Positions 25,957 to 36,190 of a stretch of DNA of 64,000 bases are shown piece after piece (position 1 is the first letter of the stretch; each line of letters opens with the position of its first letter). This DNA comes from an uncultured Collinsella sp. (GTDB lineage Bacteria; Actinomycetota; Coriobacteriia; Coriobacteriales; Coriobacteriaceae). The position numbers were made by a program, and so were the translations under genes. The DNA lies in NCBI GenBank assembly GCA_958354105.1, contig CATWVA010000001.1, forward strand, positions 124,001 to 188,000, written 5' to 3'. The notes below the pieces were generated by a model that saw only the letters and a list, made by a program, of their open reading frames with translations, searched no databases and had not been told where the DNA came from.

Positions 25957-25977
25957 ACCTAAAAAGTTGTTAGGTCT
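25957..25977. promoter_or_regulatory. Inverted repeat upstream of hydrogenase operon
   Basis: GACCTAA-n6-TTAGGTC-like symmetry lies about 70 bp upstream of the flavoprotein start. It is a candidate operator; the regulator is unknown. Confidence 0.35.
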
Positions 25978-26052
25978 CCACGCAGTTCGGCAGGCGGTAT
26001 GAAATGTCACCCTCGGCGGTGAAATAGAACATTACCGCAGATAAATGCCATA

Positions 26053-26074
26053 TTTGGTAAAACGCGTTACCAAA
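26053..26074. promoter_or_regulatory. LacI-type operator candidate
   Basis: TTTGGTAA-AACGCG-TTACCAAA is a perfect 8-bp inverted repeat centred on CG, the usual form of LacI-family operators. It lies upstream of the hydrogenase operon and downstream of the glucosidase gene, so the hydrogenase operon is the likelier target. Confidence 0.45.
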
Positions 26075-26077
26075 TGA

Positions 26078-26115
26078 CAATGCCCCGCCCACGCAATCAC
26101 GTGGACGGGGCATTG
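26078..26115 (-). terminator. Terminator of the alpha-glucoside PTS operon
   Basis: A 15-bp stem (CAATGCCCCG-CCCAC / GTGGACGGGGCATTG) lies 33 bases past the glucosidase stop codon. The T-run is poor. Confidence 0.65.
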
Positions 26116-26147
26116 CTCCAGGTATGCGGCCAGCGACCCTGTTGCTT

Positions 26148-27530
26148 TTACTTAAGCTCGGGCCAGTAACCCTTGTTGGCCTCGATCATGTCGTCGAGAA
26201 CCTCCTTGGCGACCTTCATCGAAGGCACGGTCTTGTTCAGCGTAAAGGCCTTGAGCGCCTTCTCGTAAGAACCCTCGATCGTAGCCTCGACCACGAGCTT
26301 CTCGGAGTTCAGCTGCTGCATCATGAGGCCCTGCTGGAACAGAGGAATGTTGTCGCGGCTGATGACCTCGGGGCCATTCTTGCCAATGTAGGCAGGCAGC
26401 TCGACCATAGCGTCGTAGGGCATGTTGGGGATAGCGCCCTTGTTCTCGCAAATGACCAGGAAGCGCTGCTTGGTGTCGTTCTTCAGAGCGATAGCCAGAT
26501 CGGCAATCCAGTCGCCGTGGCTGCCCGCATAGAACGTGCTCTCGTCGATCTCGCCCGTCTTCTCGTAGTGGTCGATGCCGTCGAAGAGGTTCTTCTCGCG
26601 CGTCTCCTCAACCTCGTTAGCACGGGTGCGCTCGGGGTTGGAATGCTCGACGAACTCCTTCTGCTGCAGGTAGTAGTTCAGATACGTGTTAGGCAGGTAC
26701 TCCGGGAAGCACTCCATGATCTCGTACTCGCCCTTCCAGACGTAGTACCAGCTGCCCTTGGTGTGGCGGTTCTGCTCGGGGTGCTCGTCAGTGGCCTCCT
26801 CGGGCTTCTTTGCCATGAGCGAGCCCATGCCCTTGAGGTAGGAGTCGGGCAGCAGAATCTCATGCTCCTTGATGTACTCGCGCAGCTGCGGGAGCACCTC
26901 CTCGCCCTTGTGGCGGATCGAGGTGAACCAACCAAAGTGGTTGAGGCCAAAGTAATCGTACTCGACATCCTTCTTGTCGATATCGAGTGCGGCGCAAACC
27001 ACGTCGATGATCGCGATCGGCATGTCGCAGATGTTGATGATGCGAGCGTTGGGACGCAGCACGCGGCAGCCCTCAGAGACGATGGCAGCAGGGTTGGAGT
27101 AGTTGAGAATCCAGTAGTCCTTCTTGGCGTACTTCTCGACGTCATCGATCAGCTCGACCATGGGGAAGATGGTACGCATGCCGTAGGCAAGGCCGCCGCA
27201 ACCGCAGGTCTCCTGACCAACGCAGCCGTGACGCAGCGGAATCTTCTCGTCCTGCTCGCGCATGGCGTAGCCGCCCACGCGCATCTGGGCAAACACGAAG
27301 CTCGCGTCGGTAAAAGCCGTCTTCTTGTCGGTGGTCACCGTGAGCTTGATGTCCAGGCCGAGGTCCTCGTGCAGAATCCAGTCCACGAGCACGCCGATCT
27401 TGCGCTGGCGCTCCTCGTTGATGTCGTACAGACGAATCTCGTCAACGTCGAGCTCGTCCTTGCGAAGAGCGATGGACTTGACGATGCCGGGGGTAAAGGT
27501 GGATCCGCCACCACACAGAGTAATGATCAT
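26148..27530 (-). CDS. 6-phospho-alpha-glucosidase, GH4
   Basis: A 460-residue NAD- and metal-dependent GH4 enzyme that hydrolyses phosphorylated alpha-glucosides such as maltose 6'-phosphate (GlvA/MalH type). The N-terminus MIITLCGGGSTFTPG binds NAD. NICDMPIA contains the metal-binding cysteine, and the CDMP signature is characteristic of alpha-specific members, whereas beta-specific ones have CNxP. FGLNHFGWF carries the conserved histidine. It starts four bases after the EIICB stop and acts on the sugar delivered by that transporter. Confidence 0.93.
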   Translation of the reverse strand: MIITLCGGGSTFTPGIVKSIALRKDELDVDEIRLYDINEERQRKIGVLVDWILHEDLGLDIKLTVTTDKKTAFTDASFVFAQMRVGGYAMREQDEKIPLRHGCVGQETCGCGGLAYGMRTIFPMVELIDDVEKYAKKDYWILNYSNPAAIVSEGCRVLRPNARIINICDMPIAIIDVVCAALDIDKKDVEYDYFGLNHFGWFTSIRHKGEEVLPQLREYIKEHEILLPDSYLKGMGSLMAKKPEEATDEHPEQNRHTKGSWYYVWKGEYEIMECFPEYLPNTYLNYYLQQKEFVEHSNPERTRANEVEETREKNLFDGIDHYEKTGEIDESTFYAGSHGDWIADLAIALKNDTKQRFLVICENKGAIPNMPYDAMVELPAYIGKNGPEVISRDNIPLFQQGLMMQQLNSEKLVVEATIEGSYEKALKAFTLNKTVPSMKVAKEVLDDMIEANKGYWPELK

Positions 27531-27533
27531 TGT

Positions 27534-29150
27534 TTACTGCTCCTTCTCAATTGCGTTTTCGACCTTGTCGCGCATCTCGGCGACCTTCATGCCAAAGATG
27601 ATCTGGATATTATTGCCGTTGCGGTTGATGCCGCTGTTGGGCACATGGTTGATGAGGTCCTCATTGATGAGGTCCGGGTTCTTAACGTTCACGCGGAGAC
27701 GCGTAAAGCAGTTCTCGAGCTCCTCGATGTTGTCCTTGCCGCCAAGACCTGCGACCAGGTCGGCAATACCTGCATCGACGCCCTCTGCGGGGGCCGCGGC
27801 AACAGCGCCCTGCTTCACCGCGACAGACGCGGCGGCCTCGCCCTCGGCAACGGACTCAGCAAGCTCGGACTCTTCCTCGCGACCAGGCGTGTGGAGGTTG
27901 AGCTTCTTGATAAGGAAGGTGAAGAGGAAGAAGTACAGAGCGGCGTTGACGACTCCAAGCACCAGCATGACCGGCCAGTTGGTCTTATCGACACCGAGGA
28001 CCAGGTTGGAAACCACGATGTTGATGATGCCGCCTGCAGTCGAAGCGGGCACGGAGAGGACCTTGAGCAGGACCAGGAAGATACCGGAAAGAACCGAGTG
28101 AACGACAAAGAGCACGGGAGCGGCAAAGACAAAGAGGAAGTCCATGGGCTCGGTGACGCAGGAAAGCACGGCGGTGATGATCAGCGGGATGATAACGGCC
28201 TTGGTCTTGTCCTTGTTCTGCTTGTAGGCGGTGAAGATAAAGGCGAGACCGATACCGATGTAGGGCCACAGGTTGTTGAAGGTGTAGCTGTTGAAATACG
28301 TGCTATCGGAGAAGGGCTGGCCCGTCATTGCCATCTCGGCGACACGGATGGGATAGGCGCCGGCGATAACCTGATCGCCCAGCGTCAGGGTGCCACCCAC
28401 ATCGGAGAACTGGAACGGGGTGTAGATGAGGTGGTGCAGACCGGTGGGAACGAGCAGCTTGTTGAGCATGCCGTAGATAAACAGACCGATGTTGCCCGAC
28501 TCCTTAATGATGCCGGCAACGGAGGAGATGGCACCCTGAACCGGAGGCCAAACGATGCAGAAGCCAGCGCCCATGATCCAGGAGATGGTGATCATGATCA
28601 GGAACGGGAAGCGAACGCCCGAGAACATCGAAAGAGCAATGGGGAACTGCTTGTTCGAGTACTTGTTGAACACGGCACCGGTGATGCAACCAAGAATGAT
28701 GCCGCCAAACACGCCGGTATCGAGCACCTGAATGCCCATAACGGTGCTCTGGCCGGTTCCGGTAAGACCGAGCATGCCGCTCGCTTCGGCAAGAGAGCCG
28801 GTGGCGTTGAGCACGATGTTGTTAGCCTGCAGGAACAGGAAGAACGACATCAGGGCAATCAGCGAAGCATGGCCCTTGTTCTTCTTTGCCATGGCGCCGG
28901 CGATGCCCACGCAGAACAAAATCGAGAGGTTGTTGATGATAAACATCAGCGACTGATAGACAACGGCGCCCACAAGCTGGAACGGACCGGAGCCCAGCAC
29001 AGGGATCACGGCGCAGATGGTCTTGTTGGTCAGAATAATGCCCACGATGAGCAGAATGCCGGCAACCGAGAGATACATCATCGGCTGAACGATTGACTTC
29101 GCGAACACCTCCAACGGCGCTTTGAAATTGAACTTCTTTTTTGCGGTCAT
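27534..29150 (-). CDS. PTS EIICB, alpha-glucoside/glucose family
   Basis: A 538-residue permease-phosphotransferase. EIIC has about ten helices with MDFLFVFAAPVLFVVHSVL near the substrate region; a linker rich in Ala/Glu follows (about residues 430-465); EIIB at the C-terminus has the phosphocysteine in ELENCFTRLRV. It imports and phosphorylates an alpha-glucoside with phosphate from the EIIA encoded upstream. ATG 29150 is preferred because GGGGAG lies eight bases upstream; a longer GTG start lacks an SD. Similar to GlvC/MalX. Confidence 0.92.
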   Translation of the reverse strand: MTAKKKFNFKAPLEVFAKSIVQPMMYLSVAGILLIVGIILTNKTICAVIPVLGSGPFQLVGAVVYQSLMFIINNLSILFCVGIAGAMAKKNKGHASLIALMSFFLFLQANNIVLNATGSLAEASGMLGLTGTGQSTVMGIQVLDTGVFGGIILGCITGAVFNKYSNKQFPIALSMFSGVRFPFLIMITISWIMGAGFCIVWPPVQGAISSVAGIIKESGNIGLFIYGMLNKLLVPTGLHHLIYTPFQFSDVGGTLTLGDQVIAGAYPIRVAEMAMTGQPFSDSTYFNSYTFNNLWPYIGIGLAFIFTAYKQNKDKTKAVIIPLIITAVLSCVTEPMDFLFVFAAPVLFVVHSVLSGIFLVLLKVLSVPASTAGGIINIVVSNLVLGVDKTNWPVMLVLGVVNAALYFFLFTFLIKKLNLHTPGREEESELAESVAEGEAAASVAVKQGAVAAAPAEGVDAGIADLVAGLGGKDNIEELENCFTRLRVNVKNPDLINEDLINHVPNSGINRNGNNIQIIFGMKVAEMRDKVENAIEKEQ

Positions 29151-29249
29151 AGCGGTACTCCCCTTCCTTTTCCGCAAATTAAGACAGATGTGCCCTGGAC
29201 AAGACCGTGAGCCTTGCCTTATATCAATCGATGTGTGGGCACGTTATGC

Positions 29250-30116
29250 CTAGAGACCAGGTTCTCCAAGCAGGTTAACAATGTGATATGCGAGATAACT
29301 CTTCTCGGCATCGGTAACGACAACATTATAGGTAGACGCTAAGTGGTCGGCAATTGACTCCGCACACGAGAACGCCCTCGGATACGCCGTTTCATCGATA
29401 CGGAACAGCGCGTCGCCATTGACCTGCCCCGCCGCGGGATCGAGCGCCCGCTGCGCAAAAAACTGCAGATGGCGAACGAAACGCTCGTACGGCAACGAGG
29501 TGACGTCAAGGGTCGTGGCATAGTGCTCGGAAACAATCGCGAGCACGTCGCGAACAAGCTGGACCGAAACAATCAGACGGTCAGAGCGCTGCGGCATGGT
29601 GGCGTTGACGATATGCAGCGTAATAAAACCCTGCTCTTCTTCGCTCATCTGGATGCCCATATACTCCTTGATAATCTGCAGCGCACGGCCCGCAAGCGCA
29701 TACTCCTTGCGATAGAACTGCTGGATCTCGAGCAGCAACGGATTCTCGCAGGGGACGCCCTTACGCTCGCGCTCCAAAGCAAGACTGATATGGTCTGCGA
29801 GAGCAATGAGAATCTTGTCGTTGATATCAACATTGAGCTCTCGACGGAGCATCTGAACAATGTCCTCGGAAATCACGAGGTTGACGGTGGGAATGGACTC
29901 CAAAAGATGTGCCAAGCGGTCAATCGTGCGCGAATCCTGAGAAGTGCCCTCCTGCAGCGCATAGGTCTTTTCGACCGATGCCTCATCGATAGCGTCGCCG
30001 GCATGGCGGCCAAAGCAGAGGCCTCGGCCGATGACGATGAGCTCGGAGCCATCGTCCGAAGTGACCATTGCGACGTTATTGTTGAAAACTCGCTTGATAA
30101 CCACGGTACCCACCAC
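29250..30116 (-). CDS. BglG/LicT-type transcriptional antiterminator
   Basis: A 288-residue PTS-controlled regulator: an N-terminal CAT RNA-binding domain (IKRVFNNNVAMV, VIGRGLCFGRHAGD), then PRD1 (residues about 65-170) and PRD2 (about 171-288) with the conserved histidines in ALADHISLALER, FITLHIVNA, SEHYATT and YLAYHIVNLLG. It would bind a RAT hairpin in the operon leader and prevent termination when substrate is present. The start is uncertain: GTG codons at 30116 and 30104 are both possible; the latter aligns better with LicT N-termini. Confidence 0.9.
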   Translation of the reverse strand: MVGTVVIKRVFNNNVAMVTSDDGSELIVIGRGLCFGRHAGDAIDEASVEKTYALQEGTSQDSRTIDRLAHLLESIPTVNLVISEDIVQMLRRELNVDINDKILIALADHISLALERERKGVPCENPLLLEIQQFYRKEYALAGRALQIIKEYMGIQMSEEEQGFITLHIVNATMPQRSDRLIVSVQLVRDVLAIVSEHYATTLDVTSLPYERFVRHLQFFAQRALDPAAGQVNGDALFRIDETAYPRAFSCAESIADHLASTYNVVVTDAEKSYLAYHIVNLLGEPGL

Positions 30117-30122
30117 AAGAAT

Positions 30123-30635
30123 TTACTCGGAAAGCCAGACGACAGGCTCTTTAACAGCAACAGGGCCGGAAGCATGCTCACGAAGAGTCGAGTTCTCCGA
30201 GCGCTCGCATACAATAACGAAGACCGTGGGATCGAAGCCGGCGGCGCGGACCGCGTCAAAATCGACCTCAACGAGGGGCTGGCCCGCGTCGACATGGTCA
30301 CCCTGGGCAACAAGTGCATGGAAGCCCTTGCCCTCAAGTTTAACAGTGTCGATTCCGATATGCAGCATCACCTGAGCAGAGCTGTCGTCGGACATGATGC
30401 CCAGCGCGTGCTCAGTCGGAAACAACGCCGCGACGGTGCCGGAAACAGGAGCGCACACCGTTCCCTCTTGGGGAACCACGGCAACGCCATCGCCCACGGC
30501 ACGGCTGCTAAAAGCGGGGTCATTGGTATTTTCTAGATGAACAAGCTCGCCGGAAACGGGAGCGAGGATTTCGAACTCGGAAGCTGCAGTCTTCTGCTCA
30601 TCCGAACCGCCCATCAGGCGAGAAAAGAAACCCAT
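30123..30635 (-). CDS. PTS EIIA, glucose family
   Basis: A 170-residue EIIA of the Crr type. The phosphorylated histidine is in VMLHIGIDTVKLEGKG and the second active-site histidine in FPTEHALGI. The N-terminal MGFFSRLMG may form a short amphipathic helix. It is the first gene of the operon EIIA-antiterminator-EIICB-6-phospho-alpha-glucosidase and phosphorylates the EIIB domain. ATG 30635 follows AAGGGAC by ten bases. Confidence 0.92.
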   Translation of the reverse strand: MGFFSRLMGGSDEQKTAASEFEILAPVSGELVHLENTNDPAFSSRAVGDGVAVVPQEGTVCAPVSGTVAALFPTEHALGIMSDDSSAQVMLHIGIDTVKLEGKGFHALVAQGDHVDAGQPLVEVDFDAVRAAGFDPTVFVIVCERSENSTLREHASGPVAVKEPVVWLSE

Positions 30636-30660
30636 GGTGGCATGTCCCTTCATAAATATA

Positions 30661-30747
30661 GCCCAACCAAAATCAAGCGAATGCATCCATAGAGACACAC
30701 CCGTTCAAAGACTTTGGTTAGGCCCACGTCCGAGGGACTCGGTAACC
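30661..30747 (-). promoter_or_regulatory. Leader with overlapping hairpins (RAT/terminator candidate)
   Basis: On the minus strand the hairpin GGTTACCGAG...CTCGG...TAACC (30747-30716) overlaps an 11-bp stem GCCTAACCAAA (30723-30713) with TTTGGTTGGGC (30671-30661), followed by TATATTTATG. The two cannot form together, the arrangement used by BglG/LicT antiterminators. The terminator loop is long (41 nt) and the hairpin deviates from the RAT consensus. Confidence 0.4.
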
Positions 30748-30772
30748 TTCCGCATTTCTTTTTACGGGAGTT

Positions 30773-30801
30773 ATTGTAGACAAGCCCAAAGCCAGAACAA
30801 T
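30773..30801 (-). promoter_or_regulatory. Promoter of alpha-glucoside PTS operon
   Basis: On the minus strand, -35 TTGTTC and -10 TACAAT (30778-30773) are 16-17 bp apart, placing the start just before the overlapping leader hairpins. Confidence 0.5.
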
Positions 30802-30915
30802 CATTATGACCGGTGAGCGGTATTTTTTCTTCGATAAACGGTATTTAGGCGGCACTTAGGGACGTTCCTTTCCCGCCGGCACCCAGGGACACTCCTTGCA
30901 GCAATTTCGCATGCG

Positions 30916-31677
30916 TTAGATGAAGAGCTCGCATTCCTTCCGCACGACGCAAGCCTTGCTCAGCATCTGGGAAACAGCGGATAGCTTGTTGGGATCAAGC
31001 TTGCGAGCGCCTCGCGGGCATACGGCGATGCAGCGCATGCAGGAGATGCACGCCTCGTCAGCTGCTCGCTTGGGGTCGCCCTTGTCGATAGCACAAACGG
31101 GACACGCCGCGGCGCATGCACCGCAGGAGACGCATTCCTCTGTTGCCTCGGGTGCCATACGGCGACCTCCAGCTTGTTTATAAGGACGATTGCCGGGGAT
31201 AGAGGGCTCGGACGCATCCTCAGCCAACAGCTTTTGCTGAATTTGCTGCGCAAACTCTGCGAGCTGCGCCGCATCCTGCGCATCCGGTCTCCCAGCAGCA
31301 AACTGACGAGCAACGGAATGCTCAGCAATAGCAGAAACAGCTGCAACCACCCTAAATCCGGCGCGCTTCGCGACGTCCTCCAGCTCTACGAGCGTGTCCT
31401 CAAACGCGCGGTTTCCGTATACACAAACCAAAACAGCCCGAGCCCCGTTGCCGCGCACCATGCCCAACCGGTCAGCCACCACAGCCGGAATTCTACCGGC
31501 ATACGCCGGCACAGAGATCACGGCCACGTCGTCCTCAGTCATCGAGACAGCGCTGAGATCTAGCCCGCTATCGGTCAGATCGACGGTAACGGTATTATTG
31601 TCCAGCGCCCCGGCCACAAGGCCAGACACCTTCCGCGTTCCACCCGTCGGACTAAACACAATTTCGAATACGCTCAT
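30916..31677 (-). CDS. EFR1 family ferredoxin-flavodoxin protein
   Basis: A 253-residue protein with an N-terminal flavodoxin-like domain (FSPTGGTRKVSGLV, AGRIPAVVADRL) and two C-terminal [4Fe-4S] motifs: CVSCGACAAACPVCAI and CISCMRCIAVCPRGARKL. This is the EFR1 architecture common in anaerobes, probably an electron carrier; partner unknown. Start after GAGGGTGCCTCG. Single-gene. Confidence 0.9.
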   Translation of the reverse strand: MSVFEIVFSPTGGTRKVSGLVAGALDNNTVTVDLTDSGLDLSAVSMTEDDVAVISVPAYAGRIPAVVADRLGMVRGNGARAVLVCVYGNRAFEDTLVELEDVAKRAGFRVVAAVSAIAEHSVARQFAAGRPDAQDAAQLAEFAQQIQQKLLAEDASEPSIPGNRPYKQAGGRRMAPEATEECVSCGACAAACPVCAIDKGDPKRAADEACISCMRCIAVCPRGARKLDPNKLSAVSQMLSKACVVRKECELFI

Positions 31678-32303
31678 CGAGGCACCCTCTCCCTACGCCT
31701 GGCAACGCGTCAAGCCGTTTTCGCATTCAGACAGAGTATACGGCGCATGGGGGGAGCTCCCCGTTTTGGTGCGCCAGGCACCCCAATGTACCCACCCTAC
31801 GCTGTCTGCCTCTTCGTTTTGTATAAATTACGGTACAGATTGTATATATTTACGGGATACCGCCGCGTTCTCCTGAGGTACCCCATCCTGGCCCGTGCAA
31901 AAAACGGAGTATTCTGCAACGTGACCGCGCCAGCACCGCCGCGGGTGGGCAAAACTGTAGGGCGCCGTATCATTCTAAGTCCCGACATGGCGAGAATGAC
32001 GCGCCCCCTGCTCCGGAAAACGGCGAAATCTGACTCGGAACGCTCGCTAGGGATATCCGAAGGCCACCGTTGGCGACGTCGAATCATATGCAGACAGCTC
32101 GAACTGCAGAATACTCCAAAAAATGCACGGCGCACCCCATAGGACCCATTGCTGCATGGCAGGAAACAAGCCCACGGCATCCTCTAGATGCATTCCCGAG
32201 GAAATCACATTTGAACTAGCGATCGGATACGGCAAACAAAAGGGCCCCGAACGTAGTTGCTCGGGGCCCTTGGTTCACCTCGCTCTAGCGGGCGATGCGT
32301 ATG
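31678..32303. repeat. Intergenic block with 26-nt inverted ends (P4)
   Basis: This 626-bp gap has no supported gene; open frames lack SDs and recognisable domains. Segments 31893-31918 and 32105-32130 are inverted copies: both read CCGTGCA, a six-base homopolymer, then GGAGTATTCTGCA. The homopolymer is A in the left copy and T in the right copy when both are read in the same sense. They bound a 238-bp block. Left of it, GGGATACC...GGTACCCC (31853-31884) is another palindrome. Confidence 0.6.
32239..32272 (-). terminator. Terminator of the DEAD-box helicase gene
   Basis: An 11-bp stem AAGGGCCCCGA / TCGGGGCCCTT lies about 32 bases past the stop codon, with TTTGTTTG following on the minus strand. 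Confidence 0.8.
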
Positions 32304-34547
<2,244 letters not shown>

Positions 34548-34819
34548 ATGTTGTTGTTCCTTATCTGCACGCGCAATGGGCACGGCATGCGGCCGCGCGG
34601 GCGTGCTTGGTAGTGCGCTAATACATACAAAAACGGGTGCGCACAGAGAGGACGTTGCTCAGCACGCTGGCGATCGCTTTGGCAGCCCTATCACGCGCCG
34701 TCCAGACGCAGCAGCTCTAAGCGATGGAGCAGATTCGCCGCGGGTTAGTATACCCGTGCTTCGCATGCCCCCACGTAAACCACAGATGACGAGGCGGGCT
34801 CGAGGTGGGCCCGGCCGAT

Positions 34820-34878
34820 TGTCTCAATCTGTAACGGCTGCAAAGCAAAACCGGCCCTAAATGTTACAGAACAAGACA
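34820..34878. repeat. Array a: one unit of the 16-27-16 palindrome
   Basis: TGTCTCAATCTGTAAC (34820-34835), 27 nt, then GTTACAGAACAAGACA (34863-34878). The core has AAAA on the plus strand. It is the only solitary unit in the window. Confidence 0.9.
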
Positions 34879-34943
34879 GAGGGGGATTTCCGTCCAGTCC
34901 AAACCAAATCTCTCAGTCTTCCTGCAATTTCGAACATGTGGCC

Positions 34944-34949
34944 TATAAT
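34944..34949 (+). promoter_or_regulatory. -10 element of FHA gene
   Basis: TATAAT lies 107 bp upstream of the FHA protein start codon. No strong -35 is visible 16-18 bp upstream. Confidence 0.4.
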
Positions 34950-35056
34950 GTTGCTTTGGTTACGCTATATATTGCGCAGCCATTTAATACGTCGCCCACC
35001 GGGGGCCATTAATTCCTATCGCCATATTGGCTAGGAAGCAATCAAAGGAGGCATCC

Positions 35057-36019
35057 GTGGCAGCAGAGACGCCTTGCTCGGTCCTCTATAACGATATTCG
35101 CTCGTTCGGCGGTCTTAAGCATCTCGAAATCGCCCGAATGCTTATCAATGGAAACTCCTATCTCGGCAGCACCTTGCTCGAGAAATGCTCTTCCAACCGC
35201 TCGTATCTCACCCGTTACATCGTCCATCGCGAGCCCGACCAGTGCGCGCCCTCCATCTACAGCGACTTTACCGTCACCACGCTCAACCTTTCCGCGGCAA
35301 TCTGCAGCAAGCTCGGCGGCGGCGAGTCCGCCTATCGGGCAATCGCCGAGCACTATCGCGGTCCGGCCGCCAACGAAATGATGTCGGCTCTCGCCAGCTA
35401 CAAACTGGACAGCCGCCTATATGCAAATGCCCTCAATCGCATCGACAACTTTGACGGCAATGCCGTGCGCGAAAAAAGCACGCTCTTCTTGATGCTCTTT
35501 GTCGCGACGGGCGCACTCGCCGATCCCGCTCAGGGCGTGGCGACCGTTGAGCGCTTTTGCGGCAGCAAGACGGGCGGGCACTTTGGCACCACCGAAACTA
35601 CCGTCGGACGTGGCTTTATGAGCAGCCTGGAGCAGCCGCGCACTGTCGCCCCCAACCTCGGTCTGCTCAGAACCCATGCCGACAACTGCGCCGACATGCA
35701 GATCCACCCCCTTACGCGTGACCCGCGCGGCACGGTAATTGGTTCTTTGCCCAAAACCTCGCCCAGCATCACCGATGTAGGCGCTGATGCATCGCGTGAG
35801 CATCTCCGCATTTGGCTCGAGGGTGAGCACTGGTACGCCCAGGGCCTTGGATCGACCAACGGCACGGTGCTCGAATCGGGTGCAGGCGACGGCGATATCG
35901 TAACCGAGCCGCCCCGCGACCAACGAGAGCCCGGCAAAGTCTATCCCCCCGTGGAAATCGAAAACAGCGACAGACTTCACTTGGGTCTCTACACGACATT
36001 CCTTGTCATTGTGGACTAG
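35057..36019 (+). CDS. FHA-domain protein
   Basis: A 320-residue protein. The C-terminal FHA domain (about residues 225-320) shows GTVIGSLPKTSP, then ASREHLRIWLEGEHWYAQ and GSTNGTVLESG, giving the phosphothreonine-binding SRxH and SxNG motifs. The N-terminal 220 residues are helical and not recognised. GTG 35057 is chosen because AAAGGAGG lies five bases upstream. The Ser/Thr kinase gene follows on the same strand after a terminator and a long inverted repeat, so FHA protein is the likely phospho-reader or substrate of that kinase. Confidence 0.87.
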   Translation: MAAETPCSVLYNDIRSFGGLKHLEIARMLINGNSYLGSTLLEKCSSNRSYLTRYIVHREPDQCAPSIYSDFTVTTLNLSAAICSKLGGGESAYRAIAEHYRGPAANEMMSALASYKLDSRLYANALNRIDNFDGNAVREKSTLFLMLFVATGALADPAQGVATVERFCGSKTGGHFGTTETTVGRGFMSSLEQPRTVAPNLGLLRTHADNCADMQIHPLTRDPRGTVIGSLPKTSPSITDVGADASREHLRIWLEGEHWYAQGLGSTNGTVLESGAGDGDIVTEPPRDQREPGKVYPPVEIENSDRLHLGLYTTFLVIVD

Positions 36020-36020
36020 C

Positions 36021-36062
36021 GCGGACGGCGATCGAAAGACGGTCGCCGTCCGTCTTTCGTCT
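36021..36062 (+). terminator. Terminator-like hairpin after FHA gene
   Basis: GGACGGCGA / TCGCCGTCC (36023-36031, 36043-36051) forms a 9-bp stem followed by GTCTTTCGTCTTCT. Overlapping alternative pairings between GAAAGACGG and CCGTCTTTC exist. Confidence 0.65.
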
Positions 36063-36097
36063 TCTACCTTCTGCGTCGTAAACGACAATACTCAACG

Positions 36098-36158
36098 GTA
36101 TACGTGGGTAGTGCGGCTATCATGGTATTTTACCGATATCCGCACTACCCACGTATAC
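36098..36158. repeat. 19-bp perfect inverted repeat upstream of kinase gene
   Basis: Arms 36098-36116 and 36140-36158 (GTATACGTGGGTAGTGCGG and its complement) flank a 23-nt loop that itself can pair GGTA-TTTT-TACC. It ends 32 bp before the kinase start codon, so it lies in the leader or promoter. Confidence 0.85.
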
Positions 36159-36190
36159 GCGCGGCAACCCATGCCAGACAAAGAAACGCC

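Larger units (their letters stand above)
34548..35056. other. Divergent intergenic region with one 80-bp-family unit
   Basis: This gap separates the divergent helicase and FHA genes. It holds one palindromic unit (34820-34878), a -10-like TATAAT at 34944-34949 for the FHA gene, and about 270 bp of helicase leader in which I see no further gene. Confidence 0.5.

Noticed and set aside
26124..29096. Long plus-strand open frame antisense to the PTS operon
   Set aside because: It mirrors codon bias of the minus-strand genes, has a biased composition (Val/Leu/Asp/His-rich) and no domain or SD.
29151..29249. Second RAT site before EIICB
   Set aside because: The gap has no hairpin resembling the RAT consensus or a terminator.
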